Of a DNA stretch of 55,719 nt, positions 17,144 to 25,973 are shown one piece after another (the stretch's first letter is position 1; every line of letters begins with the position of its first letter). The notes under the pieces were generated by a model. It searched no databases and was not told the origin of the DNA. It saw only the letters and a list, made by a program, of their open reading frames with translations. The stretch comes from Streptomyces sp. B93 (lineage in GTDB: Bacteria; Actinomycetota; Actinomycetes; Streptomycetales; Streptomycetaceae): positions 1 through 55,719 of the forward strand of contig NZ_JAGPXL010000045.1 of the NCBI RefSeq assembly GCF_018070565.1. The letters are read 5' to 3'. Position numbers and translations under genes: made by a program.

Positions 17144-17776
17144 ATGACGACACGACGCCCCTGGGTGGGCCGTATCGCCGCCCCCGCCGTCGCCGCGGCG
17201 GCGCTCCTGACCCTGGCCGCGCCCGCCGAGGCCGCGACCACCACGGCGACGGCCCAGGCCGCCGCCACCGCCGCCGCGGCCGACGTCGACTACGCCACCT
17301 GGCAGCGCGACTGCCAGGCCGTGATGGACCAGGCGCTGCCCTACCTCAAGGAGCGCATCGCGGCGCCCCGGCCCGGTGAGAGGCAGGCGATCGTCCTCGA
17401 CATCGACAACACCGCGCTGGAGACCGACTTCGGCTTCAGCTACCCGCAGCCCGCCAACAAGCCGGTCCTGGAGGCCGCCCGCTACGCCCAGGACCACGGC
17501 GTCGCCGTCTTCTTCGTCACCGCCCGCCCTGGGATCATCTACTCCTTCACGGAGTACAACCTGAAGCACCGCGGCTACCAGGTCTCCGGCCTCTACGTCC
17601 GTGGCCTGATCGACCTCTTCAAGAACGTCGCCGACTACAAGACGGCCCAGCGCGCCGACATCGAGTCGAAGGGCTACACGATCATCGCCAACATCGGCAA
17701 CAGCGCCACCGACCTGTCCGGCGGCCACGCCGAACGGACCTTCAAGCTGCCGGACTACAACGGCCAGCTCTCCTGA
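17144..17776 (+). CDS. Secreted HAD-superfamily acid phosphatase
   Basis: This 210-residue class-B-like acid phosphatase carries a signal peptide (VAAAALLTLAAPAEAA, cleavage near residue 30). The catalytic motif is D86-I-D88-N-T. Motif II is FVTAR, and a lysine plus GNSATDLSGG supply the later acidic site. It probably releases phosphate outside the cell. The ATG at 17144 follows GAAGGGA. A 20-bp perfect hairpin follows the stop. It is not obviously linked to the NACHT gene 106 bases upstream. Confidence 0.92.
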   Translation: MTTRRPWVGRIAAPAVAAAALLTLAAPAEAATTTATAQAAATAAAADVDYATWQRDCQAVMDQALPYLKERIAAPRPGERQAIVLDIDNTALETDFGFSYPQPANKPVLEAARYAQDHGVAVFFVTARPGIIYSFTEYNLKHRGYQVSGLYVRGLIDLFKNVADYKTAQRADIESKGYTIIANIGNSATDLSGGHAERTFKLPDYNGQLS

Positions 17777-17790
17777 ATCCGGCGACGGGA

Positions 17791-17834
17791 AAGGGGCTGC
17801 CCCGGAACCCAGCCGGGTTCCGGGGCAGCCCCTT
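17791..17834. terminator. Perfect 20-bp hairpin between convergent HAD phosphatase and clpC
   Basis: The left arm (17791-17810) begins AAGGGGCTGC, the right arm (17815-17834) ends GCAGCCCCTT, and the loop is AGCC. AA before and TT after the stem suit termination in both directions. Confidence 0.92.
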
Positions 17835-17861
17835 CCGTACTGCTCGGGCCGAGCGTGGCGG

Positions 17862-20387
<2,526 letters not shown>

Positions 20388-20591
20388 CGTTAATCGCTCC
20401 TCAGAGCGGTCAGGCAGTGGGGGGAACTTCCCCTCCCTGTCCTTCCGCAGCTTAGTCCCGCAAGCGGGGACCGCTCATTCCAACTGCCGACACCGTCGAT
20501 GGCCTCCTGACCCCGAACGCCGACATCTGCTCCAACCCGATGGTGCGAGACGATGTTCCCGCAGGCCAGGCAGATACCCCCTTCGCCAGTA

Positions 20592-20605
20592 CGCCGATGG
20601 CGAAC
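20592..20605 (-). promoter_or_regulatory. ClgR-type box 1 upstream of clpC
   Basis: Read on the minus strand the site is GTTCGCCATCGGCG, a perfect GTTCGC-N5-GCG. ClgR activates clp and lon genes in Streptomyces through this type of site. It lies 205 bases before the clpC start. Confidence 0.6.
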
Positions 20606-20697
20606 GTGAGACGGCCTGTCCTGCGTGTCGCCCCCTCCCACTAGGGATGTCTTACCCGTAGGGACTGACAGTCCATGCCGCGCGCACCCGTTCCCTC

Positions 20698-20711
20698 CGC
20701 TACGGGCGAAC
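20698..20711 (-). promoter_or_regulatory. ClgR-type box 2
   Basis: GTTCGCCCGTAGCG on the minus strand, again GTTCGC-N5-GCG. It lies 106 bases upstream of box 1 in the same orientation and about 107 bases before the next plus-strand gene, so it might serve either gene. Confidence 0.5.
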
Positions 20712-20817
20712 AACCTTGCGCCTCCCCGTACCCCCACACGCTCCCCGTTTCGGCACTCTGGGCATCCATGGGGATACCCAGCGTAACTCGCGTGCTCTTC
20801 CGGCGGTTGCACTTGGC

Positions 20818-21480
20818 ATGGCTGGCGTCCCTCCCACGGTCCCACTTCCCCGCCGTCCTCTCGACCCGAGCGGCCCGGACCCGGACGGCCGGGTGCGGCT
20901 ACGGCTGTCCGCCGAGTACTACGAGAACGATCTGGGGTGGCCCACGGTGCCCGGCCCGCCGACCGGACTCGTCGTGGGGCCGCGCTTCGACGTCCTGGAC
21001 GTGCCCGCCGAGGCCGGTCTCGCCGCGCTGCGGCACCTCGTCCCCGGCTCTCCCGTGGCCGTCCAGGGCGCCCGGATGCGGCTGCTGGTGGCACCGGGGA
21101 GCGCCGAGGAACTGCCCGGGCTGCTGGAGTGGCTCGAGTGGGGGGCGCTGATGCCGGGGCTGGACCTGGTGGGGGTGGGGGCGGGAGGCGTCATGGAGGC
21201 GCCCGAGGTGCCGGGGGCGGTGGGGGTTCCGGGGACGCTGGAGGCGCTGGAGGTCCAGGGGGCCCTGGAGCCGGAACGTCCGCAGGGGGCCGCCGTGTGG
21301 CTGCGGCCCCCTTTGCCCGGGTGCGAGGTCGAGGCCTCGCTGCCGACGCTGTCGGCCATGGGAGGTGCGAGGGGTACGGGGCGGGCCCCCGATCTCGCAC
21401 GGCTGGTGGACACGGTGGCAGCACAGTGCCACCGGGTCCGGTTGAGGCGCGCCCCTGCTCAGGCGTTGGCCTTCTCGTAG
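20818..21480 (+). CDS. SCO3374-family protein, function unknown
   Basis: This 220-residue protein occupies the place between clpC and lsr2 and resembles the streptomycete family I remember as SCO3374. The N-terminal half has the pattern LRLSAEYYENDLGWPTV, reminiscent of the start of bifunctional primase-polymerase-like proteins, but no catalytic motif is visible. The middle is a variable Gly/Val/Leu-rich stretch (about 120-160), and the end is basic. The frame is open upstream to a TTG at 20716; I chose ATG 20818, where family-like sequence starts, although no ribosome site is evident. The final 22 bases overlap the 3' end of convergent lsr2. Confidence 0.75.
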   Translation: MAGVPPTVPLPRRPLDPSGPDPDGRVRLRLSAEYYENDLGWPTVPGPPTGLVVGPRFDVLDVPAEAGLAALRHLVPGSPVAVQGARMRLLVAPGSAEELPGLLEWLEWGALMPGLDLVGVGAGGVMEAPEVPGAVGVPGTLEALEVQGALEPERPQGAAVWLRPPLPGCEVEASLPTLSAMGGARGTGRAPDLARLVDTVAAQCHRVRLRRAPAQALAFS

Positions 21481-21794
21481 GCCTCGCGAATGGTCGCCGG
21501 AACACGGCCGCGGTCATTGACTTCGTAACCGTTCTCCTTCGCCCACGCGCGGATCGCGGCAGTGTCCTGGCTGCCGCCGGAAGCGGCGCGCGCCTTTCCA
21601 CGTCCGCCCGAGGCGCGGCCTCCGGTACGACGACCGCCCTTCACATAGGGCTCGAGAAGGCCGCGCAGCTTGTCCGCATTCGCAGTCGTGAGATCGATCT
21701 CGTACGACTTGCCGTCCAGCGCGAACGTTACGGTCTCGTCCGCCTCGCCGCCGTCGAGGTCGTCGACAAGAAGGACCTGAACCTTCTGTGCCAC
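21459..21794 (-). CDS. lsr2: Nucleoid-associated xenogeneic silencer Lsr2
   Basis: Lsr2 binds AT-rich DNA and silences foreign and specialised-metabolism genes in actinomycetes. The 111-residue length is typical. It has an N-terminal beta-type dimerisation domain (VQVLLVDDLDGGEADETVTF) and a basic Gly/Arg-rich linker. The C-terminal DNA-binding domain carries the minor-groove RGR motif (NDRGRVPATI). The GTG at 21794 is used because AGGAAA lies 6 bases upstream and the family begins with VAQKVQV; an in-frame ATG lies 15 bases earlier. The stop region overlaps the convergent upstream neighbour without a terminator. Confidence 0.96.
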   Translation of the reverse strand: MAQKVQVLLVDDLDGGEADETVTFALDGKSYEIDLTTANADKLRGLLEPYVKGGRRTGGRASGGRGKARAASGGSQDTAAIRAWAKENGYEVNDRGRVPATIREAYEKANA

Positions 21795-21951
21795 CGGATT
21801 TCCTTTCATCGATAACGTGAGGACCAGGGGCCTGCGGCGTCCGCCGTTTCGCCGCGGCCCCTCTTATATGCACTACAGCAGTACGTCGGAAAGCAAACCG
21901 CTTTTGCGGGAAAAACACAAACCCCTGGGAGAGACCCACTGCCCGGCTCCG

Positions 21952-21975
21952 GTCCGGAAACGTGCGCGTTTCGGA
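21952..21975. promoter_or_regulatory. Palindrome upstream of lsr2
   Basis: GTCCGGAAACG and CGTTTCGGAC form an inverted repeat with one bulged base around a short spacer. It is 158 bases before the lsr2 start and 65 bases after the stop of the GNAT gene, so it could be an operator or a weak terminator of that gene. Confidence 0.4.
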
Positions 21976-22039
21976 CATAGGGAACCTGGGCAGGGGTGTG
22001 CGCCGAATACCTGGCGGTGATCACTTGGTCATCGCTTGG

Positions 22040-22573
22040 TCACAGATGCAGAAGCATCCGGCTGTTGCCCAAGGTGTTCGGTTTCACTCGTTCGAGCCCG
22101 AGGAACTCCGCGACGCCCTCGTCGTAAGAACGCAGCAGCTCCGCGTAGACATCGGTGTCGACGGGCGTCTCGCCGATCTCCACGAAGCCGTGCCGGCCGA
22201 AGAACTCCACTTCGAAGGTGAGGCAGAAAACCCGGCGAACGCCGAGCCAGCGGGCGGTCTGGAGCAACTTCTCCAGCAACTGATGTCCGACGCCCGCGCC
22301 CTTGAGGCCGGGCTTGACCGCGAGAGTGCGGACTTCCGCGAGGTCTTCCCACATCACGTGGAGTGCGCCGCAGCCGACCACCTCGGCGTTGTCGTCCCGT
22401 TCCGCGACCCAGAACTCCTGGATGTCCTCGTAAAGCGTCACCATCGCTTTGTCGAGCAGGATGCCACCGCGGACGTAGGCGTCAAGGAGCCGACGTACGG
22501 CCGGGACATCGCTGGTCCGGGCCCGCCGGACGGTGATGGCTTTAGCGGTGACTTCAGGGCTCTCTGCGGACAT
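22040..22573 (-). CDS. GNAT acetyltransferase, probable amino-acid (glutamate) N-acetyltransferase
   Basis: This 177-residue GNAT enzyme has the acetyl-CoA site LKGAGVGHQLLEKLL and the later FGRHGFVEIGE motif. Short GNAT proteins of this type in actinobacteria act as N-acetylglutamate synthases at the first step of arginine synthesis, and I lean to that role. No arg gene is adjacent. A TAGCGT -10 element (22581-22586) lies 7 bases before the ATG with no ribosome site, consistent with a leaderless mRNA. Confidence 0.85.
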   Translation of the reverse strand: MSAESPEVTAKAITVRRARTSDVPAVRRLLDAYVRGGILLDKAMVTLYEDIQEFWVAERDDNAEVVGCGALHVMWEDLAEVRTLAVKPGLKGAGVGHQLLEKLLQTARWLGVRRVFCLTFEVEFFGRHGFVEIGETPVDTDVYAELLRSYDEGVAEFLGLERVKPNTLGNSRMLLHL

Positions 22574-22583
22574 GAGCGGGACG

Positions 22584-23039
22584 CTATCGCCCGCCGGTCT
22601 CCGGCGCCGAGCCGGGGTTCTCGCGGTGCGGGTTCTCGCGGCCGGGGTTCTCGGCGGTGGATTCGGCGGTGGGGGTTTCCGGGCCCTGGACGACGCGGAT
22701 GGCGTCCCGCAGAGCCTGCCGCTGTTCGTCGCTCATCATCCCGAAGAAGGCGACGAGGGCGGCCGCCGGGTTGTCACTCTGGGACCATGCGTCGTTCATC
22801 AGCGCGGCGGCGTAGGCGGCCCGCGTGGACACCGCCTCATATCGATAGGCCCGGCCTTCCGCCTCGCGGCGCACCCAGCCCTTCTGGTGGAGATTGTCCA
22901 AAACGGTCATCACCGTGGTGTAGGCGATGGAGCGTTCCTGTTGGAGATCTTCCAGGACTTCTCGAACGGTCACCGGGCGGTTCCACTTCCACACCCGCGT
23001 CATGACCGCGTCTTCGAGTTCTCCCAATGGGCGAGGCAC
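22584..23039 (-). CDS. BlaI/MecI/CopY-type transcriptional repressor
   Basis: This 151-residue winged-helix repressor has the family sequence LGELEDAVMTRVWKWNRPVTVREVLEDL, then IAYTTVMTVLDNLHQKGWV. Homologues repress beta-lactamase or copper genes and are inactivated by a membrane protease (BlaR1/MecR1). None is adjacent here, so the target is unknown. The C-terminal ~30 residues repeat ENPGRENPHRENPG. The GTG at 23039 lies 7 bases after TATTGT (23047-23052) with no Shine-Dalgarno. The frame remains open far upstream, but that part is the complement of neighbouring genes. Confidence 0.88.
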   Translation of the reverse strand: MPRPLGELEDAVMTRVWKWNRPVTVREVLEDLQQERSIAYTTVMTVLDNLHQKGWVRREAEGRAYRYEAVSTRAAYAAALMNDAWSQSDNPAAALVAFFGMMSDEQRQALRDAIRVVQGPETPTAESTAENPGRENPHRENPGSAPETGGR

Positions 23040-23106
23040 GTTCAGCACAATAGTGGCTGATCTCGGTAATCGCGTGCGGGACGGGCGCCTTCTGTGCCAA
23101 AGGGCA

Positions 23107-23149
23107 ACAAAAAGGGCGTACGACGGGATCGAGTGGATCGTCGTACGCC
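23107..23149 (-). terminator. Rho-independent terminator downstream of the 53-aa membrane gene
   Basis: GGCGTACGACG and CGTCGTACGCC pair perfectly (23115-23125 with 23139-23149). On the minus strand the stem is followed by CCCTTTTTGTTG, the T-rich run of an intrinsic terminator. It insulates the downstream repressor gene. Confidence 0.88.
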
Positions 23150-23182
23150 GGGTGCGCCGGGTGCGCCGGGGTTGCCTGGGGG

Positions 23183-23344
23183 TCAGCCCTCGCGGGCGGC
23201 CTCCGTGCGCTTGAGGGCGGCGTCCACTGCCGCGTCCTCCTTGGCCTTGTTGGTGCCGCCCTGGGTCTTCACGATCACCCTGATCACGCTGATGAAGAGC
23301 ACGGCCATGACGACCGGGGGCAGGAGCGCGGAGACGTAGTCCAT
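23183..23344 (-). CDS. Small membrane protein, 53 aa, unknown
   Basis: This short gene starts at ATG 23344 and ends at TGA 23183. The 53 residues begin with one transmembrane helix (YVSALLPPVVMAVLFISVIR), followed by a basic-acidic soluble tail (TNKAKEDAAVDAALKRTEAA). TACCCT (23351-23356) lies 6 bases upstream of the ATG, typical of a leaderless start. It has its own intrinsic terminator, supporting it as a real transcription unit. Function is not known to me. Confidence 0.8.
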   Translation of the reverse strand: MDYVSALLPPVVMAVLFISVIRVIVKTQGGTNKAKEDAAVDAALKRTEAAREG

Positions 23345-23362
23345 GGCTCCAGGGTAGCCAGG

Positions 23363-23968
23363 TCAGCCGGCGGCCAGTTGCTGCGGGGGGCCGGCGGGGC
23401 GCTGGGGCGGTTTGCGGCGGGGGAAGACCTCGCCCGGGGTGGGGACGGGGCGGCGGGCCGGGACCGGTTTCTCGGCGGGCTTCTTCGCCGGGTCCGCGGG
23501 CTTGGCGGGCTTGGGCTTCTCGGCGGGGTTCTCGGTGGCGAGGCCGCCGGGGAGGGCGTGCAGGGGGGTGCGGGAGGCGGGGATGGCGAGGGGGGCGGCG
23601 GCGGTGGGAACGGTGCGGTCGAGGAGGGCGGCGGCTCTGGGGTTGCCGCGGAGGGCGCGCAGGGCGCTGACGTCGTCGGGGGTCGGGCGGTAGCCCGTGG
23701 GCAGGACCTCCTCCAGGAGGGCGAGGTAGCCGACTGCGGTGCCGGGGAGGGCGGCGCGGTAGCGGGCCAGGTCGGCCACGAGGAAGGCCCGCAGCCGGGC
23801 GCCCTCGCGGGCCGCCTCGTCGAGGGACTCGGCGAGACTGAGGCAGTCCTGGACGTCCTCGGCCGAGGGGCGACCGGGGTGGAGGGCGAGGGCGAGAGCA
23901 CGGCGGAGCACTTGCAGCTCCTCCACACCGAACGCCATGCCGCCGCGGGATCCGTAAGGCGTGGGCAT
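23363..23968 (-). CDS. Hypothetical protein with Pro/Lys-rich tail
   Basis: The 201-residue product has a helical N-terminal half (VEELQVLRRALALAL, AVGYLALLEEVLPTGYRPT) and a low-complexity tail rich in Pro, Lys and Ala (AEKPKPAKPADPAKKPAEK). It has no transmembrane helix or catalytic motif. TATTGT (23975-23980) lies 6 bases before the ATG at 23968, again suggesting a leaderless transcript. An ATG at 23938 is the alternative. I do not recognise the family beyond a streptomycete conserved protein. Confidence 0.75.
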   Translation of the reverse strand: MPTPYGSRGGMAFGVEELQVLRRALALALHPGRPSAEDVQDCLSLAESLDEAAREGARLRAFLVADLARYRAALPGTAVGYLALLEEVLPTGYRPTPDDVSALRALRGNPRAAALLDRTVPTAAAPLAIPASRTPLHALPGGLATENPAEKPKPAKPADPAKKPAEKPVPARRPVPTPGEVFPRRKPPQRPAGPPQQLAAG

Positions 23969-24167
23969 GCCCCGACAATACGCGCTAATCAGACAAACCC
24001 CAGGTACCAGGCAAGTCTGACGCGCAAGAGCCACACCATGGGCGCAGCGCGGTACGCGGTCCGTGGGGGCGCGCCCCGTCCTGGCTGCGGGCAGTCGTGC
24101 CACAGGGCGGCAGGGGTGGGCGCGGCGGCACCCCCGTAGCGCCGGGCTGCGCGATCCACCCCCCGGC

Positions 24168-24188
24168 CCGCCCCCGCGCCGGGGGCGG
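24168..24188 (-). terminator. Hairpin immediately after coaX
   Basis: CCGCCCCCG and CGGGGGCGG form a 9-bp stem with a 3-base loop, two bases beyond the coaX stop. There is no T-run, so it is a likely but not classical terminator of the panC-nadB-nadC-coaX operon. Confidence 0.55.
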
Positions 24189-24190
24189 CG

Positions 24191-24988
24191 TCACATGCGG
24201 GACACGTTGCGTTCGTAGACCAGGCGGAGGCCGATCAGGGTCAGCCACGGCTCGTGTTCGTCGATGACGGAGGACTCGCCCAGGACCATCGGCGCGAGCC
24301 CACCCGTCGCGATCACCGTCACGTCGTCGGGATCGTCGGCCAGCTCACGGGCCATGCGCGAGACGACGCCGTCGACCTGACCGGCGAAGCCGTAGACGAT
24401 GCCCGCCTGCATCGCCTCGACCGTGTTCTTGCCGATCACGCTCCGCGGCCGGGCGACCTCGATCTTCCGCAGCTGCGCGCCCTTGACGCCGAGCGCGTCC
24501 ACGGAGATCTCGATGCCGGGCGCGATGACCCCGCCGATGTACTCCCCGCGCGCGCTGACCGCGTCGAACGTCGTCGCCGTACCGAAGTCGACGACGATCG
24601 CGGGTCCGCCGTAGAGGTCGACCGCGGCGACCGCGTTGATGATGCGGTCGGCGCCGACCTCCTTGGGGTTGTCGGTGAGGATCGGCACGCCCGTCTTGAC
24701 GCCGGGTTCGACGAGGACCGCGGGCACGTCGCCGTAGTAGCGGCGGGTGACCTCACGGAGTTCGTGCAGCACCGAGGGGACGGTCGCGCAGATGGCGATG
24801 CCGTCGATGCCGTCGCCGAGTTCGTCGCCGAGGAGCGGGTGCATGCCCATCAGGCCCTGGAGCAGGACGGCCAGCTCGTCGGCGGTGCGCCGGGCGTCCG
24901 TGGAGATGCGCCAGTGCTCGACGATGTCCTCGCCGTCGAACAGGCCCAGGACGGTCTGGGTGTTGCCTACGTCGATCGTCAGCAGCAT
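24191..24988 (-). CDS. coaX: Type III pantothenate kinase CoaX
   Basis: CoaX phosphorylates pantothenate at the first step of coenzyme A synthesis. The 265-residue protein shows the ASKHA-fold signatures IDVGNTQT at the N-terminus, DNPKEVGADRI, and DFGTATTFD for nucleotide and substrate binding. It is the last gene of the operon, starting 4 bases after the nadC stop. Being next to panC, it closes a pantothenate-to-CoA route in one transcript. The ATG at 24988 is clear. Confidence 0.97.
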   Translation of the reverse strand: MLLTIDVGNTQTVLGLFDGEDIVEHWRISTDARRTADELAVLLQGLMGMHPLLGDELGDGIDGIAICATVPSVLHELREVTRRYYGDVPAVLVEPGVKTGVPILTDNPKEVGADRIINAVAAVDLYGGPAIVVDFGTATTFDAVSARGEYIGGVIAPGIEISVDALGVKGAQLRKIEVARPRSVIGKNTVEAMQAGIVYGFAGQVDGVVSRMARELADDPDDVTVIATGGLAPMVLGESSVIDEHEPWLTLIGLRLVYERNVSRM

Positions 24989-24992
24989 GGCC

Positions 24993-25973
24993 CTACTCCG
25001 CGGCCCTCAGGTCCAGGCCGATGTCCAGGATCGGCGAGGAGTGGGTGAGGGCGCCTACGGCGAGGTAGTCGACGCCCGTCCCGGCGTACGCACCGGCGTT
25101 GTCCAGGGTGAGGCGGCCGGACGCCTCCAGGGCGGCGCGGCCGTGCACCAGGGCCACCGCCTCCTCGCACTCGCCCGGCGTGAAGTTGTCCAGCAGGATC
25201 AGGTCGGCACCCGCGTCGACGACCTCGCGGAGCTGGTGGAGGGTGTCGACCTCCACCTCGATGGGGACGTCGGGGAAGGTCTCCCGGACCGCCTTGAAGG
25301 CCTGCGCGACGCCGCCCGCGGCGACCACGTGGTTGTCCTTGACGAGGGCCGCGTCCGAGAGGGACATGCGGTGGTTCACGCCGCCGCCGCAGCGGACCGC
25401 GAACTTCTCCAGTGAGCGCAGGCCCGGCGTCGTCTTGCGGGTGTCGCGGACCTTGGCCTTGGTGCCCTCCAGGGCGTCCGCCCACGCGCGCGTGGCGGTC
25501 GCGATGCCGGAGAGGCGGCACAGGATGTTCAGGGCGCTGCGTTCGGCGGTCAGCAGGTCGCGGGTGCGGGTGGTGACCGAGAGGACCTTCTGGCCCTCGG
25601 ACACCCGGTCGCCGTCGTCGACGTGGCGTTCCACCTCGAACTCGTCCGTGCAGACGATCGAGATCACCGCCTCGGCGACCCGCAGACCCGCCACCACGCC
25701 CGCCTCGCGCGCGACGAAGTCGGCGGTGGCCACGGCGTCCTCGGGGATGGTCGCGACCGTCGTCACGTCCACGCCGTGCGCCAGGTCCTCCTGGATGGCC
25801 ACGTTGGCGATGTCCTCGACCTCCACGGGGTCGAGTCCGGCTTCGGCCAGGAGCTGGGCGAGGGCGGGGTCGAGGCCGCTCTCCAGGTACGCCTCGTCGG
25901 CGCCGCAGGCGCAGCCGTCGCCGCAGCCGCCGCTCTCGGCGAGGGGAAGGTCGGGGGTGCTCACGTCTGTCAC
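24993..25973 (-). CDS. nadC: Nicotinate-nucleotide pyrophosphorylase (carboxylating) NadC
   Basis: NadC converts quinolinate and PRPP to nicotinate mononucleotide in NAD synthesis. The 326-residue product has the family motifs RKTTPGLRSLEK, GGGVNHRMSLSD, VKDNHV and EVEVDTL. The GTG at 25973 overlaps the nadB stop by 4 bases (GTGA) and follows AGGAG. An in-frame GTG at 25964 is possible. Upstream of the first conserved helix lies a ~15-residue extension with three closely spaced cysteines (GGCGDGCACGADE), absent from E. coli NadC as I recall it. The frame continues upstream but overlaps nadB. Confidence 0.96.
   Translation of the reverse strand: MTDVSTPDLPLAESGGCGDGCACGADEAYLESGLDPALAQLLAEAGLDPVEVEDIANVAIQEDLAHGVDVTTVATIPEDAVATADFVAREAGVVAGLRVAEAVISIVCTDEFEVERHVDDGDRVSEGQKVLSVTTRTRDLLTAERSALNILCRLSGIATATRAWADALEGTKAKVRDTRKTTPGLRSLEKFAVRCGGGVNHRMSLSDAALVKDNHVVAAGGVAQAFKAVRETFPDVPIEVEVDTLHQLREVVDAGADLILLDNFTPGECEEAVALVHGRAALEASGRLTLDNAGAYAGTGVDYLAVGALTHSSPILDIGLDLRAAE

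Noticed and set aside
13939..17147. Defence island around the NACHT gene
   Set aside because: Neighbours are ordinary wall, phosphatase and clpC genes; no nuclease, toxin, integrase or att repeats were seen.
23040..23978. Upstream extension of the BlaI-type repressor
   Set aside because: It overlaps the 53-aa gene, its terminator and the hypothetical gene, and reads as low-complexity shadow sequence.
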